Positions 33,566-45,400 of a stretch of DNA of 64,000 nt are shown here, in pieces. The position numbers were made by a program, and so were the translations under genes. This DNA is from Sphagnum magellanicum. Its lineage: Eukaryota > Streptophyta > Sphagnopsida > Sphagnales > Sphagnaceae. The notes beneath the pieces are model-generated. The model was not told the DNA's origin and made no database searches. It saw only the letters and a list, made by a program, of their open reading frames with translations. Position 1 is the stretch's first letter. Each line of letters starts with the position of its first letter. The stretch is taken from contig CM038919.1 in NCBI GenBank assembly GCA_021904315.1, positions 14,501,666-14,565,665 of the forward strand, read 5' to 3'.

Positions 33566-34254
33566 AGAATTGCAACAAAATCTGTGAGGATCTATCTGGG
33601 ATCTTCAATTTGGAAACTACTATAATTGGCAAAGTAGTTTCAGAAGCTTTCCATTGAACTTTGCAGTGCTTTGTGAAATGGGAGAAAAGTACTATTGCCA
33701 GAACCCTTGCCCAAACTTTTGAAACTGCATGCTTTATTGCAGATGGAAGTTGATTGTTCTTATTCTGAAAAAATGAAATGCGATGTTCTCATTTAGACTT
33801 TTATGTGAAAACATTTGTCCAATCATTCGATGGAAGTCTCTTCTGAGGTTGTCTGTTTTGGCATACTTGTCACTGCAGTTGCCCAGATGAGAAGGAGAAA
33901 TGTTGGCCGGAGTTCTTCTCAGATCCTTCACAGTGGTGCAATCACAGGTCAGAGAAGCTAAGTGAATATGACTGCTGCTGTCACAATTCTCATCAAAGGA
34001 CTGAGGAAGTCAGAGAGCTTTCTTTCTTGTTTGTTATAATAGCTTTGGGTGTGCACAACCTTTGATGAATGCATGTGTGATGATGAACTGGATTGGATTT
34101 CTGGTGAAAGGTAAATACAAAGTATCAGGATTTCAAACATAAGAAGACACAGGAGGCACTTTGGCTCACTGATCAACAAAACCCTCCATGGGTAGAAGCA
34201 GAGGTGACCACAATGGCACCAGGGAAAGTACAATTGAATGTTTTTTAATGGGAT

Positions 34255-36495
34255 AGAAGACTTTTTAGATATGTTGAGGCTGGGCAATACAAGCAGACAA
34301 TGGAGCTTTTCCACCAACTACAACAAGAAGGGATGAGTCCTGACAGGTACACCTTTGTTCCAGTTCTCAATGCATGTGCTAATTTATGAGCACATGGGTA
34401 GGGCTGGCGCATTCATAAACAGATTATTCAAAGTGGTTTGAGTCTTATCTCTTTGTGGGAAATACTTCATTGACATGTATTCCATGATATCAGGACATGT
34501 GAAATGTGGGAGCATGGTGGAAGCATGGACAGTGTTCAACAAGAACCCCTGCTGTGACATGGTCTCCTGGAACATCATGATATCAGAACATGTTAAATGT
34601 GGGCAAGGGCACAGAGACAAATGAAACTGGAAGGCATGAAGCCCAACTCTTCAACTTTTGCAGGGGTGGTAAATTCATGTGCCATTATAGTCGCACTTGA
34701 AGAGGGTAGGCATGCTAATCAACAAATTATTCAAAGTGGTTATGAGTCCAATGTCAATGTGCAAAACAGCCTCATTGACATGTATGCAAATTGCAGCAGC
34801 ATGGAAGATGCTTGGAGAGTGTTCAACAAGATGGCCTCACATGATGTGGTTTCTTGGAATATCATGATACTGGGGCATTTGAAACATGGGCAACACCAGA
34901 AAGCATTGCAATTATTTCCCCAGATGCAACAGGAAGGCATGAAGCCCCCAAACACTTTCATATGGGTACTGAATGCATGTGCCAGTGAAGTGGCACTTGA
35001 AGAAGGCAGATGTGCTCATGAGCAGATCATTCAAAGTGGTTTTGAGTCAGATGTCTTTGTTGGCAGTAGCCTCATTAACATGTACACCAAATGTGTGAGC
35101 ATGGAGGATGCATTGTGAGTCTTCAAGAAGATGCCCTCCCAGGATGTGGTCTCTTGGAATGCCTCAATAATTGGACATGTGAAATATGGGCAAGGTTGAA
35201 AAGCATTGGAACTTTTCCAACAAATGCAACTGGAAAGTGTGGAGCTAGACCCTGTCACTTTTGTGGGGGTCCAGAATGCATGTGCCAGTGTAGTTACATG
35301 ATTTGGTCTCTTTCAACGCCATGATTGTGGGACTTGTGCAATGTGGGCAAGGGGAGAAGGCATTGGAACTATTTCAAGAAATGTGACGGGAAGTGGTGGA
35401 GCCAAATGCCATCACTTTTATAGGCACTTGAATGCTTGTGCCAGTGTAGCAGCATTTGATGGAGGCAGGTGCATCAAGGAACAGGTCATTCTATACAGTT
35501 TGAAATCTAATGTCTTTGTGGGTAGTAGTCTTGTTGACATGTATGCCAAATCTGGGAGTGTTGATGATGCTTGAAGATTCTTCAACAAGATGCCCACAAC
35601 ATGATGTGGTTCCTTCAAATGCCATGCATGCAAATGGTAAGCAAGCTCTGGCACATTTTGAATGGATGTGTGAAGAAGGTGATATCAATGATGCCACTTT
35701 CGTTTGTCTTCTATCTGCATGTAGCCATGCAAGTCTAGTCGGCCTGAGCTACTTTGATTCCATGGCTTCAGTTTACAGTATTTCTGCAACAGTGGAACAC
35801 TATGCCTGTATTGTTGAACTTCTTGGCTGCTCAGGCCATCTGCAGGAGGCATTAGATCTGATCCAGACAATGCCCTTCCCACCAAATGTGGCTGTGTGGA
35901 TGGCCCTGCTTGGTGCCTCCAGAATTCACAGTGATGTGGGCATGGGAGAACACATTGCAAAACAAGCTCTTGAAGTGGACCCTGGAAATGCCACAGGCTA
36001 CGTGCTGCTATCAAACATCTATGCAGCTGCTGGCAAGTGGGGTCTCAGGGCAAACATAGAACAGCAGAGGAAGGAGAGGGGTGTGAAAAACAACCTAGGT
36101 TGCACTTGGATTGAAGTGAATAATGGGGTGCATACATTTGTGGTAGATGATCAAGACCATCCTTGCATGCTTGAAATCCATGCAGAACTTGAGAGATTGT
36201 AGAAGTGCATGACACATGAAGGGTATGTGGCAGAAATGGAAATTGTTCTGCATGATGTAGAGCAAGAAGAGGACCTGCTCCATTTGTGTAATTGTAGCAA
36301 GAAACTGGCCATTGCATTTGGGCTCATCAGCACACCTCCCAGGCTCCACTTTGTATCACAAAGAATCTGTGGGTATGTGGTGACTGCCACACTGCCAACA
36401 AGTTCATTTCAAAGATAGTCAGGAGAGCAATACTGATGAGGAATGCATTTCATCACTTTGAGGATGGTGTTTGTTCATGCAGAGATTCTTGGTGA
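34255..36495 (+). pseudogene. PPR-DYW RNA-editing factor, pseudogene
   Basis: Intact members are organelle-targeted pentatricopeptide proteins that choose cytidines for C-to-U editing. Repeats of about 35 residues are legible from about 34,270 (ELFHQLQQEGMSPDRYTF) through DVVSWNIMILGHLKHGQ and VFVGSSLINMYTKC to near 35,600. These are followed by E-type motifs and the DYW domain from about 36,080 (NNLGCTWIEVNNGVHTF). In-frame stops occur near 34,388, 35,116, 35,198, 35,571 and 36,200, with frame changes around 34,590, 35,290, 35,600 and 36,341. The last frame contains [16 protein letters not shown] and ends CSCRDSW, with stop at 36,493-36,495. The deaminase HxE motif (normally HSE before KLAIAFGL) reads CSK, so the catalytic residues are gone, and the terminal DYW is DSW. 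No organelle targeting peptide or clean start is visible. Confidence 0.9.
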
Positions 36496-38248
36496 TGCTG
36501 GCTGTTGTGCTCTCATTGATTTATGTTTTTTTTCCCCATTGTCTCTACAATTTGGTTCCTTCGCTTGGTTTTGATTGTTGAGCCTGTTTCTATTCCACTG
36601 TGAATATCTAGAAACATTCTAAACATGCTTCTGATGGAGAAACACCACTTTTGCTAAGTATTCAATGTTTTCTGCTTGCAAAGTGGGTTAGATTCTCACA
36701 AGTTGTTGCCTGCAGAGAGAAAGTGATGCAAATGGATACTTGCATTTTTACCTGCTCATCTTCTGACTCATTAAGGCTTTTTGCTTCTTGACTGTCATCA
36801 GCAACTGAGTAAAAGAATTTTGCATCTCTGAATTCGCCCTCACATCCCTTCTATCAACCAAGCTCCAATTTCTCTTTGTAAATGTGTCAATATTGAACCA
36901 TTTCTTTTGAAGGATGCATATTTTCTCTTGGGAAGATCAAGTGATGACAGAACATGGTTGTAAAGTGTTTCTCAAATACCCCAAACCTTCTCTACAATAG
37001 AAGCATTTCTCAAGTTTATCTGTTTGCACGATGAAGGTGATTTGCTTCTTTCTTCTTTTTCTTCTCTGTAGTGATTTGTCCTGTGTCATATGACAGTCAC
37101 CAAGTTGGTGCATGAAGAAAGTGTAAAGAGAAGCAAGAGAGAACAAATGAGTCAAAGGAAGAAAAAAACGCAATTTCAGTGACGCATTTCTGCAGTGGAA
37201 TGTGGAGAAGAAAGCAAAGCGATCTGTGCTATCTTAAGGTTTTACTGCTTACCCACAACACAAGCTGTGAAGAAGAAGAGGAGGAGGAGAAGAAAACCCA
37301 AGCTGTAAATACCAGCTGTGAAGAAGAGGAGGAAAACAAGGAGGAGGAGGAGGAGGAGGAGGAAGAGGAGAAAAAGATACAACCTGTACAGAATAGGAGG
37401 ACAAGGAGGAGGGAAAGAAAAAGAAGATACAATACGTGAAGAAGAGAAGGGGGAGAAGAAGAAGCAGGAGGTGTTGGGGTCATGGCGATGGCTTCTTCAT
37501 GAGTTTGGTTTTGTTACTAGCTAGGAGGATAGAGACTACAGCAGCTGGACACGAAGACAGGGTCCTTGTGCATGTGGATGGGGTTTGGTGGACAGCAATA
37601 CTACTGTGGGGTAATTATTCTGTTTCTTGCGCGTTCGCTGGTGGTTGTGAAGCTCCATGGAATGCCATGCCCCGACTCTCTTCATGAGCTTCGAGTGTAC
37701 TTGTGCTAGAGGAGTTCCTGGTCGCAGATTTCTTGCGCCACAGAGAGAGACAGCGACAGACAGACGGACAGAGTTTTGCGGCTGTGAGCCTTCTTTTTGT
37801 CGCTCTTCTCTGATGAGTAAATAATGCAACAGCGGCAGCCAGTTATGTGTGAGGAGATGCGAGTTTGCGACTGGCGGCTTTAGGCGTTGCCGTTAGGGGA
37901 TTGTGCAACGGCGAAGAATTGTCTGTCGAGAGAGAGAGATAGAGAGGCAAACAAGTCTTTGACGGCTTCTTCTCCTTTGAAGGAGATTTTTGTGTTGTCA
38001 GGAGGAGGGGCAATGTACAGCTGATGTGGTTTTTTGGAGCTTCTTTGGAGGAGAGAACCTTCACCGGTACAAAAGAAGGAGATAGGTGCCGTGACAAATG
38101 AGCACCAGCTGCTACACAAGAGGAGGCGAAGCAGGTAGAATGGAGTGAGAGAAAAACTGGAGTCTCTCAGTCTGTCTGTCTGGGGCTGTATGCATGCGTG
38201 CAAGAGATAATAGTCGGGTGTGCGAGGGAGGGGAAGGGAGGAGGATAG
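36496..38248 (+). promoter_or_regulatory. upstream region and leader of the LUX-like gene
   Basis: A purine-rich block of GAA/GAG repeats lies at 37,264-37,480; its glutamate-rich frame is most likely a by-product of the repeat. From about 37,680 to 38,248 the DNA is GA- and CAGACAGACA-rich, typical of a long plant 5' leader. ATG codons near 37,812 and 38,003 precede the main start. I could not find a convincing evening element. The true transcription start is not visible. Confidence 0.35.
37264..37480 (+). repeat. GAA/GAG purine-tract microsatellite
   Basis: There are long interrupted runs of GGA, GAG and AGA triplets on the plus strand, with two related halves each starting near AGCTGTGAAGAAGA (about 37,262 and 37,312). 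The strand asymmetry (almost no pyrimidines on plus) could favour triplex structure. It lies about 0.8 kb upstream of the LUX-like start codon. Confidence 0.8.
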
Positions 38249-40233
38249 ATGATGGTGAAGGAAGATGATCCTCATGTATCAGAGTGGGAGGACGGATTGC
38301 CAACCGACGAGGAGCTCACGCCACTCTCTCATTCTCTCATCTCCCCTGCGCTTGCCTCTGCCTTCAGCATCAAGCATGAACCTGCCAAGACGGCCATGGA
38401 TGTGCATCGTGGATCTCGAGACACTCTCCACAACCTCAGGAACAACAAGGCACCAATCACTTCTTTTGATTCCTTCCCTTCCTTCCAAGGGCACGAGAAT
38501 AGAGGTATGGATTAAAAGACACACACCTCTCTACCTCTTCTCTCCCATTGCCAGAATAGCTCAAGCTCGTGTTTCAGGATCTAGCTCCTCTCTCTCTCTC
38601 TCTCTCTCTGTGTCTTCCAGAAACACCATCCCTAGCTTCTTGCTTCTTCCATGTTCTTCATTTTGTGGTCTTTTTTGTTTTCTGTGCATCTGTCATCCAG
38701 CATCCTTTGACCTATCGCTTCAAATGAGAGCTATGAAGGGGGAATGGTCTGCAATTGTGTGCTGCAGGGCTGTGAAAGAATGAAGATCTTGTCTGCTGCA
38801 TTAATTTAGGTTCCAAGTTGGGCTGCTGTTCTCCCTGCACATGTACAGGATGGATCTAAATACTCTGTTCATGTTTGAATGGAATCGACAATGATCCTGA
38901 AACATTGCTGCAATCATTTGTCACCACCCAACTCTTTTGCAGCTTTTGCAGCTGTTGTGGATCAGGGGTGTTGCAGACATAATAGACAATTTCATCATGA
39001 GCTTTTTTACCTGTGCACAAATGATGTCATTGTGAGAGAGACAAAGATGGTCATGCTAACAGAACAGTCCAATGACTGCAGAGTACTGCATAGAGCAATG
39101 CACATTGGTTTTACCTGACTGTTTAGTGCTTTGTTTTGTCAACTCTCTAATCTTTGTGTGGGTATGCAATGTGGGAAGAGAACTGATTCAGTGTTTTTGC
39201 AGGTGGACATGGTTATGTGGGTGATGCTCGGGTGGGAGATGGCAGCGGAGGCAGTGGCAGGCCTGTTGGTGGAAATGGGGGTATTGGAAGCAGCAATGAG
39301 GCAGAAAGAGTAATAGGAGGAGGTGCAAACCAGCAAGGTCCATCATCTCACCCCACAGGACCTTACCCAGTAGCAAGAGCTGGGCTTGCTGCTCCAGGGA
39401 ACTATATAGGGGGAAGTGATGAGACCAGCTTCAACCCAGGGGATGAACAATTGGATCAGGGTTCTCTTCCCTATATGATGTCATATGCAGGGGGTTCATC
39501 ATATGAGAGACGACCTGAGAACTCATATGGTGCAATTGGTGATGACAGTAACAAGGGCGGAGGCACATCCAAGAATGTTCACAAGAGAGGGGATTCTGAA
39601 TCAGAAGATGATGATTCTGCAGGGGGTCCAGAGAATAGCGGTGAAGAGCCTAATGCCCGAACACTGAAAAGGCCACGGCTTGTGTGGACTCCACAGCTGC
39701 ACAAGCGCTTTGTGGATGCAGTGGGACACCTAGGCATCAAGAATGCAGTACCAAAAACCATCATGCAGCTTATGAATGTAGAGGGTTTGACAAGGGAGAA
39801 TGTGGCCTCTCATTTGCAGAAGTATAGATTGTACTTGAAACGGATGCAGGGACTTTCATCTGAAGGGCCTTCAGCATCTGACCATCTGTTCGCTTCTACT
39901 CCAATACCCCCCAATCTTGGTGGCCCGCATTACATGCCTAACCACAGGGATGATGTAGGCCCTTTGCCGTTTGCATCTCCAAATGTTCCCATTCCTTACA
40001 CAGCAATAGCACCATATCCAATGGGCCCAGGTCATTATGGCGGGTATGAGCAATATCCTTACAGTGCTGTTGGAAGGGGTTTACCACAGCAGTCTCCTCG
40101 AGGTGACCACAGAGAGGCCATGATGGACAACAGAAATCATCAGAATCACAGCCATAACTACAATCACAACCACAATCAACCAAGTTCACCCCCTCAGCGT
40201 ATTCTCACTTTGTTCCCAACAAGCTCCCACTGA
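38249..40233 (+). CDS. LUX: LUX ARRHYTHMO / PCL1-type GARP transcription factor
   Basis: LUX binds DNA for the evening complex of the plant circadian clock, with ELF3 and ELF4, repressing day-phase genes. Exon 1 is 38,249-38,504, the intron 38,505-39,202 (GTATGG...TTTTTGCAG) and exon 2 39,203-40,233. The phase-1 join makes a Gly codon and a 428-residue protein. The N-terminus has the family's [18 protein letters not shown] and LASAFSI blocks. The GARP/Myb-like domain at about 242-300 is essentially intact: [34 protein letters not shown] and [15 protein letters not shown]. It is followed by the characteristic [15 protein letters not shown]. An acidic Ser/Glu stretch precedes the domain, and the C-terminus is rich in His and Asn. 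Two adjacent ATGs open the frame. From memory, angiosperm LUX coding regions are uninterrupted, so the intron may be a lineage feature; that is unverified. Confidence 0.93.
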
Positions 40234-41198
40234 TTTCAGTATCTCTCTCTCTTTAAGTGGACAGTCACAGCAACATATCAAAACTGGTCTCTGGCTTCCA
40301 ACAATCCTAGATTGTGTACAAGTTAGGGCACTGTCAAGAACCCTTAAATGCATGGTGGTGTCCTTTTTTGACAGGACTATCTGGAAGATGATTTCTCATG
40401 TAACAAAAACCCCTTGCCCTGGATGCAGTATCTTCATGAATGAGGAAGACTGTATTTTACAACTCAATGGAAATTGCAAGGGCAATGGGTGCTCCAACCT
40501 CAAGAAATCAAGTAGTGTACAGGCAAGCAAGACAATTTGATGGCTGTGTGGACATTTGAGCCATTAACTGGATTTTAACTGAGCTAGGATGTCATGTCAG
40601 TAGTGGGCACTGTGGAAGTTAGAGTAGGTAAATAAAAATTCAACTCAATTTTTCTTAAGCTGGAATTTGAAAGCATCCTTCTGCCACCTTAGTCTAAATT
40701 ATGGTGAAGTTCACATCGGGGAGTGTAAGTAGTGATTTTGGTCTATCAAGTCCAAAATTATGTAAGTAGTGATTTTGGTCTATCAAGTCCAAAATTATGA
40801 GACGCTCAAAGGCTGTATTGCTAAAATTTGCTTGCTCAAGAGTGTGCTATGTGTGCTTGTCAATTTTGCCACCACTGATAAACTAGATTTATTATTATTG
40901 CTATTGCAAAGTTGCATTTACTAGTGGTATTTTGGTCCCTTCTAAGTGTCTTGCAAACCTGTTGTACCATTAATCAATGTATAAAGGCATACTATATATA
41001 AAGGCATTTTCCCTTTCTGGTTCCTTTCTTTGGTGTCTCTCCAAGATGTTTCATCATGGTCTCATGTTATTTTTCATCTTTTTATCCTGGTGTTATGCCA
41101 TGTATCCCCAGAGTGCAATGGAGTTTCAGTTGCAGGCAACCAGTTGGGTGAGGTAAACATCCTACTTCATCTCTTTGAAAGTATGAATGTTGTGCAAA
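40234..41198 (+). other. 3' flank of the LUX-like gene with a 37-bp exact tandem duplication
   Basis: The first several hundred bases are probably 3' untranslated region. A 37-bp unit beginning GTAAGTAGTGATTTTGGTCT is duplicated exactly at 40,725-40,761 and 40,762-40,798. No gene is visible beyond it. Confidence 0.6.
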
Positions 41199-41515
41199 TT
41201 CAGTAGTTTTGCTGGCATCTTTGGCAATAAATTCCTATTGAAAGTGTTGTGATTTCAGTAGTTTTGCTGGCATCTTTGGCACTAAATTCCTATTGAAAGT
41301 GTTGTGATTTCAGTAGTTTTGCTGGCATCTTTGGCACTAAATCCTATGAAAGTGTTGCGATTTCAGTGGTTTTGCTGGCATCTTTGACACAAAATTTCTA
41401 TGGAATTGTTGCAGATTCAGTAGTTTTGCTGTCATCTTTGACACTAAATTCATATAAAAGTGTTGCGATTTCAGTAGTTTTGGCTGGCATCTTGGACATT
41501 AAATTCCTTTGCCCT
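41199..41515 (+). repeat. ~55-bp minisatellite, six copies
   Basis: Copies start at about 41,201, 41,256, 41,311, 41,364, 41,418 and 41,472, each with CAGTAGTTTTGCTGGCATCT followed by TTGRCACTAAATTCCTAT and AAAGTGTTG. The first three are nearly identical and later ones diverge. It is non-coding. Confidence 0.9.
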
Positions 41516-42117
41516 CTTCTTCAGCATGCAGTGTGGTGAAGTTTTACTGCAAGATAGATGCCCTCCTTTCATTTTACTGACTCCCACTGCTAAGAAATTG
41601 TTTCCATCTCTTGCAGACTGGCTGCTCAACTGGGTAACAAGGGCAAAGTAAAAATATGGCATTCTCGGTAAATTCCAAATTTCTTATTCATCTTCTTTCT
41701 TTTGAAAAGAAGAAATTGGCTGCCCAATTTTACTTTCCATTTTAAACCCGCTCATTGAGAGCATTCAGAGCTGCTTTAGCTTTTTTCTTTGCCATTATTA
41801 GACTAAAAAATATCCAGACCATATCTTGACTGAATTCATGCAGGAAAGGACAAACTTTTTTGGATTACCAAGCTACAAATATCCAGACCGTATCTTCTGG
41901 ACAACTTAAATTTCATGTGGGAGGGATGAGAACTTGTCCTCCTTGAGGTTCTTCCAATCAAGGAGGAAAAAGACAAAAAAAAAGTCGTACTCAAAGATCT
42001 GATGATCACTACCCTTGATTAAAGCGCCTGTCCATCACTTCCTTGACTAAAGTGCCTCTCCTTCCTTCTTTTGAAACCCATAGAAACCCAACCCTTTTGA
42101 TTTGGGGAAGATTTTTT

Positions 42118-42405
42118 GATGGGACCCGTTCTTTGGATTCTTTGAGAGGATGATGGATCATTGATGAACTGAGCTACTTGGGACCCATTCTTTGATTCTG
42201 GGAGGGGATGATGGATCATTGGAATAGAGTTTACACAGGACTTAGAGGAGATGATGGATCATTGGAGTAGTAGAGTTTTACATGGGACACATTCATTGAT
42301 TCTTTAGAGTGAATGATGGATCATTGGCATAGAGTTTCACATGGGAACCATTCTTCGATTCTTAGAGGGGATGATGGATCATTGATGAACTGAGCAGTAA
42401 CTGGC
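42118..42405 (+). repeat. ~42-63-bp diverged minisatellite, five copies
   Basis: The core GATGATGGATCATTG or its close variant occurs at about 42,149, 42,207, 42,249, 42,312 and 42,369, each separated by CAYGGGACCCATTC-like and TTGATTCTTWGAG words. The first and last units share the extension ATGAACTGAGC. Confidence 0.85.
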
Positions 42406-45400
42406 TGCCTGCTTATGCAGATATCACTTCCAGAGTCCTGAGGCCAAAAGGCCCCAAAAATTGTGTGCAGAATAGGTCAAAGAGAATGACCTATTTCAAC
42501 AAGCCTGCTTTTTTATACAGGATCGATTCCTTTGTTGTGTCAGTTTAATGACACTGAAGTTTTTGCTAACTAAGTTGTATGAGGTAAGTATTTGTCTTTC
42601 ACCCTTATAACTATGACCTCAAAACTATGTATAATTAGAAATTGCTTTATTCTTATTTATTCTTACATATAAATTTATTCTGAAGAAAAATTAAAGAAGA
42701 AATTGATAGTGGCTAAAGGAAATTCCCCAAAAATGAGTATTTTTAATGGCTAAGATTTACACTATTGAATTAAATCACTTGCAAGGTTTAGATTTGTGTG
42801 GGAAAGGTGTGTTATAAATCTAGATACAAGTTTGCCAAATGATTGGGATGATAAAAGGATCAAAGGTTGGGAGAAGTCTACCATAAAATGGTATGTTGTT
42901 GGAACTTGGAGGGTTCAAGATGTTATGTAAATGGATAAATATGTTAAGTATAAAATATTGAAGAACAATATTGTAAATCTTATTTTTGGAAACATTGTTA
43001 TATTTTTCACAATCATTAATTTTGTAAAGATTTTTCTTCCCAACCTTTTACATCTATTTGGTTTTTATTATAATTATTTGTACAAGTTTACAAGGTATCT
43101 TACATTTTATGAATAAAAGTGACAATGCCCAAATAGATTTGCACAACATCAAATCATCCCCCTTCCACCACCCTTTTATTATCATAATCAAAACTTTCAT
43201 TGAATTCAATTGTTAACATCATACACTCAAATGGACAATTGTGATGTGGGATGGTGATTGCTCGCTTTAAAAGTGGGAGCAAGGTTAAGGACATGGAAAT
43301 CTAACCTAATGGATCAAAAGACAAAGGAAAGAAACATGAGGAAAGTTACAACCCTTTCAATAGTGCAAGGATCATGAGTAGTGGAAGGATAAGGGGCTTA
43401 AGGAATGAAGTTCATTTTCTTTGGCTTTTACTTCAATTTGATATTTGCATGTTTTGTTTGTTTGCAAGTGCATCCAAGACAATGAAGTGATGGAGTTGTT
43501 TTGTGTGTTTTCTATGTTTTTCAATGTCATGTGAGTGGTGTGTTTTGACAGCAATTGATTTAGTAATTCTGTTGCAGCATTCTCCATACAATTTGATAAT
43601 GATGGAGGATTTTATTTTGCAAAGGTTGTCATCTATCATTTGTGAATTATGACAAGGGCAATTTCATTATCTTGATATGAAGGTGATGCAAAAGGCAATG
43701 CAATGAAGACAAAGCAAGCCTTTAAAAACTAAATCGTTATGATTGAAGGTTTTGGAGGTGGTGTTTTATTGTTGGAAGAATAGTTACATTGTGAAGGAGA
43801 AAAATGTGCATAACAGATGTTAGGTGAATGTAAGTTTTAAACTTCCAAACCTTCGGTTATAATGGAAGATTAGGGTTTAATTACGATGTCATGTTTTAAA
43901 TTGTTTAGGTTAAGGGCATATGTAGGAGATGATGAAAATCCCTAGGAGATTGTAGAGCTAATTTATGATGGTAACATTCACTTAGGTTTAATATTCTTGA
44001 ACGATAACAAAGGATGTGATTTTTTTGGTAAAATGTTATTTTGTGAACATGAGTTTTTTAACATGTTAGAATATTTTTCAATATATTTTAGCCAAGTCAA
44101 AAAGAACATTCTTGTACACATTATTTTGACATGTACAAAATACACTTTGACATATTTGATGTGAAAAAAAATTGAATATTATCTTATAGATCCTAATATT
44201 TTGATACATTAGCCATGTGGCAATGTACATGTGGAATGTTCACTCTTGGTATAATTGAAGGATCATTTTATTTGCCATTGAAAGTTCCATATGAAAAAAT
44301 GAAAACTTTTTAACAATTTTGAAGGTCCAAGATCTAATTACATTGGGTTACTATCCACTTCCATGTCAACAATAGGATGTGATCACAATAGTTGAATGTA
44401 AAGGCATGAACTATCATTTTGTTCCAATAGTAATTTTCCATTGCAAAGTTATAATGGCCATCAAATTTTTCAAATAATATGGAGTTGTATCCCAAAATTC
44501 TTTTAACCATAGGTACAAATGGGAGTTTGAACATAAATTTGCTTACAAGTTTTGATTACATTTGGTAAAAATGTATTGGAACACAAAAGAGGATTATGGG
44601 AAGGGGATCTTATTATTCAACCTACAATATTATTGCAATTGGACTATTGTGAAGGTGTAGAAGAAATGGGGGCTTAAAACATGAAATGCAACGTCCAATT
44701 TATTTTGAGTTATAATACAAAAACATCTTGACCCTATTGCAATGAATGGTCTTCAACATGAAAGAACCAACCAAGGGCTTGCTCGAATGGACATAAAAAA
44801 CACAAATACGTGTTTGCAAATAAATACAAAGTTTATGCTCATAAAGATCATAATGAAAAAATGATGTGTGCACAAACATTCATCCATTTTCAATTGAAAA
44901 ATGTTTTCCATTCATTGAAAGGACATTTTTTTGTTCCACTAACATGTCTTTTGAAACTGACCAACATTTCCTCCACAATAGAAGAGAAAAACAATGTGTT
45001 ATAATAAAAAGTTAATTTGATTTTACAATAGTGTTCTATTTAGCCATGTAACTTCGAAAGCATCTTGAAGGAGTTAAAGTGCATTTTTGTTTCATTTATG
45101 CACATTTTGAAGGGTGTTTTAAGGTTGAAAATGTAGAAATCAGGTTTTCTTAAAAAGCAAGTTGACAAAGTTATATGTGAGACTAGGAATAGGTCATGGT
45201 ATGCACATGAAACGGCAAATTTAATAAATGATTATGGAAAAAGAATGTGCAAGGAGTTCTTCACTCCCTCACAAAGTTTTGAATGACAAGATGTGAACGA
45301 GTGTGTTAGTTGCATAGGCCAAAATGATAAACATACGAAAAATGTGGGTTGTAATCAAAGGGATGTTGTTCAACAACTTATGGAAGGCTTTGGAGATAAA

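Noticed and set aside
37179..37439. Glutamate-rich plus-strand frame
   Set aside because: It follows a GAA/GAG purine microsatellite and has no other protein-like content, so it is most likely a by-product of the repeat.
36496..38248. Evening element (AAAATATCT) or LUX self-binding site upstream of LUX
   Set aside because: I could not find a clear full match by eye in the upstream region; partial matches are expected by chance in AT-rich DNA.
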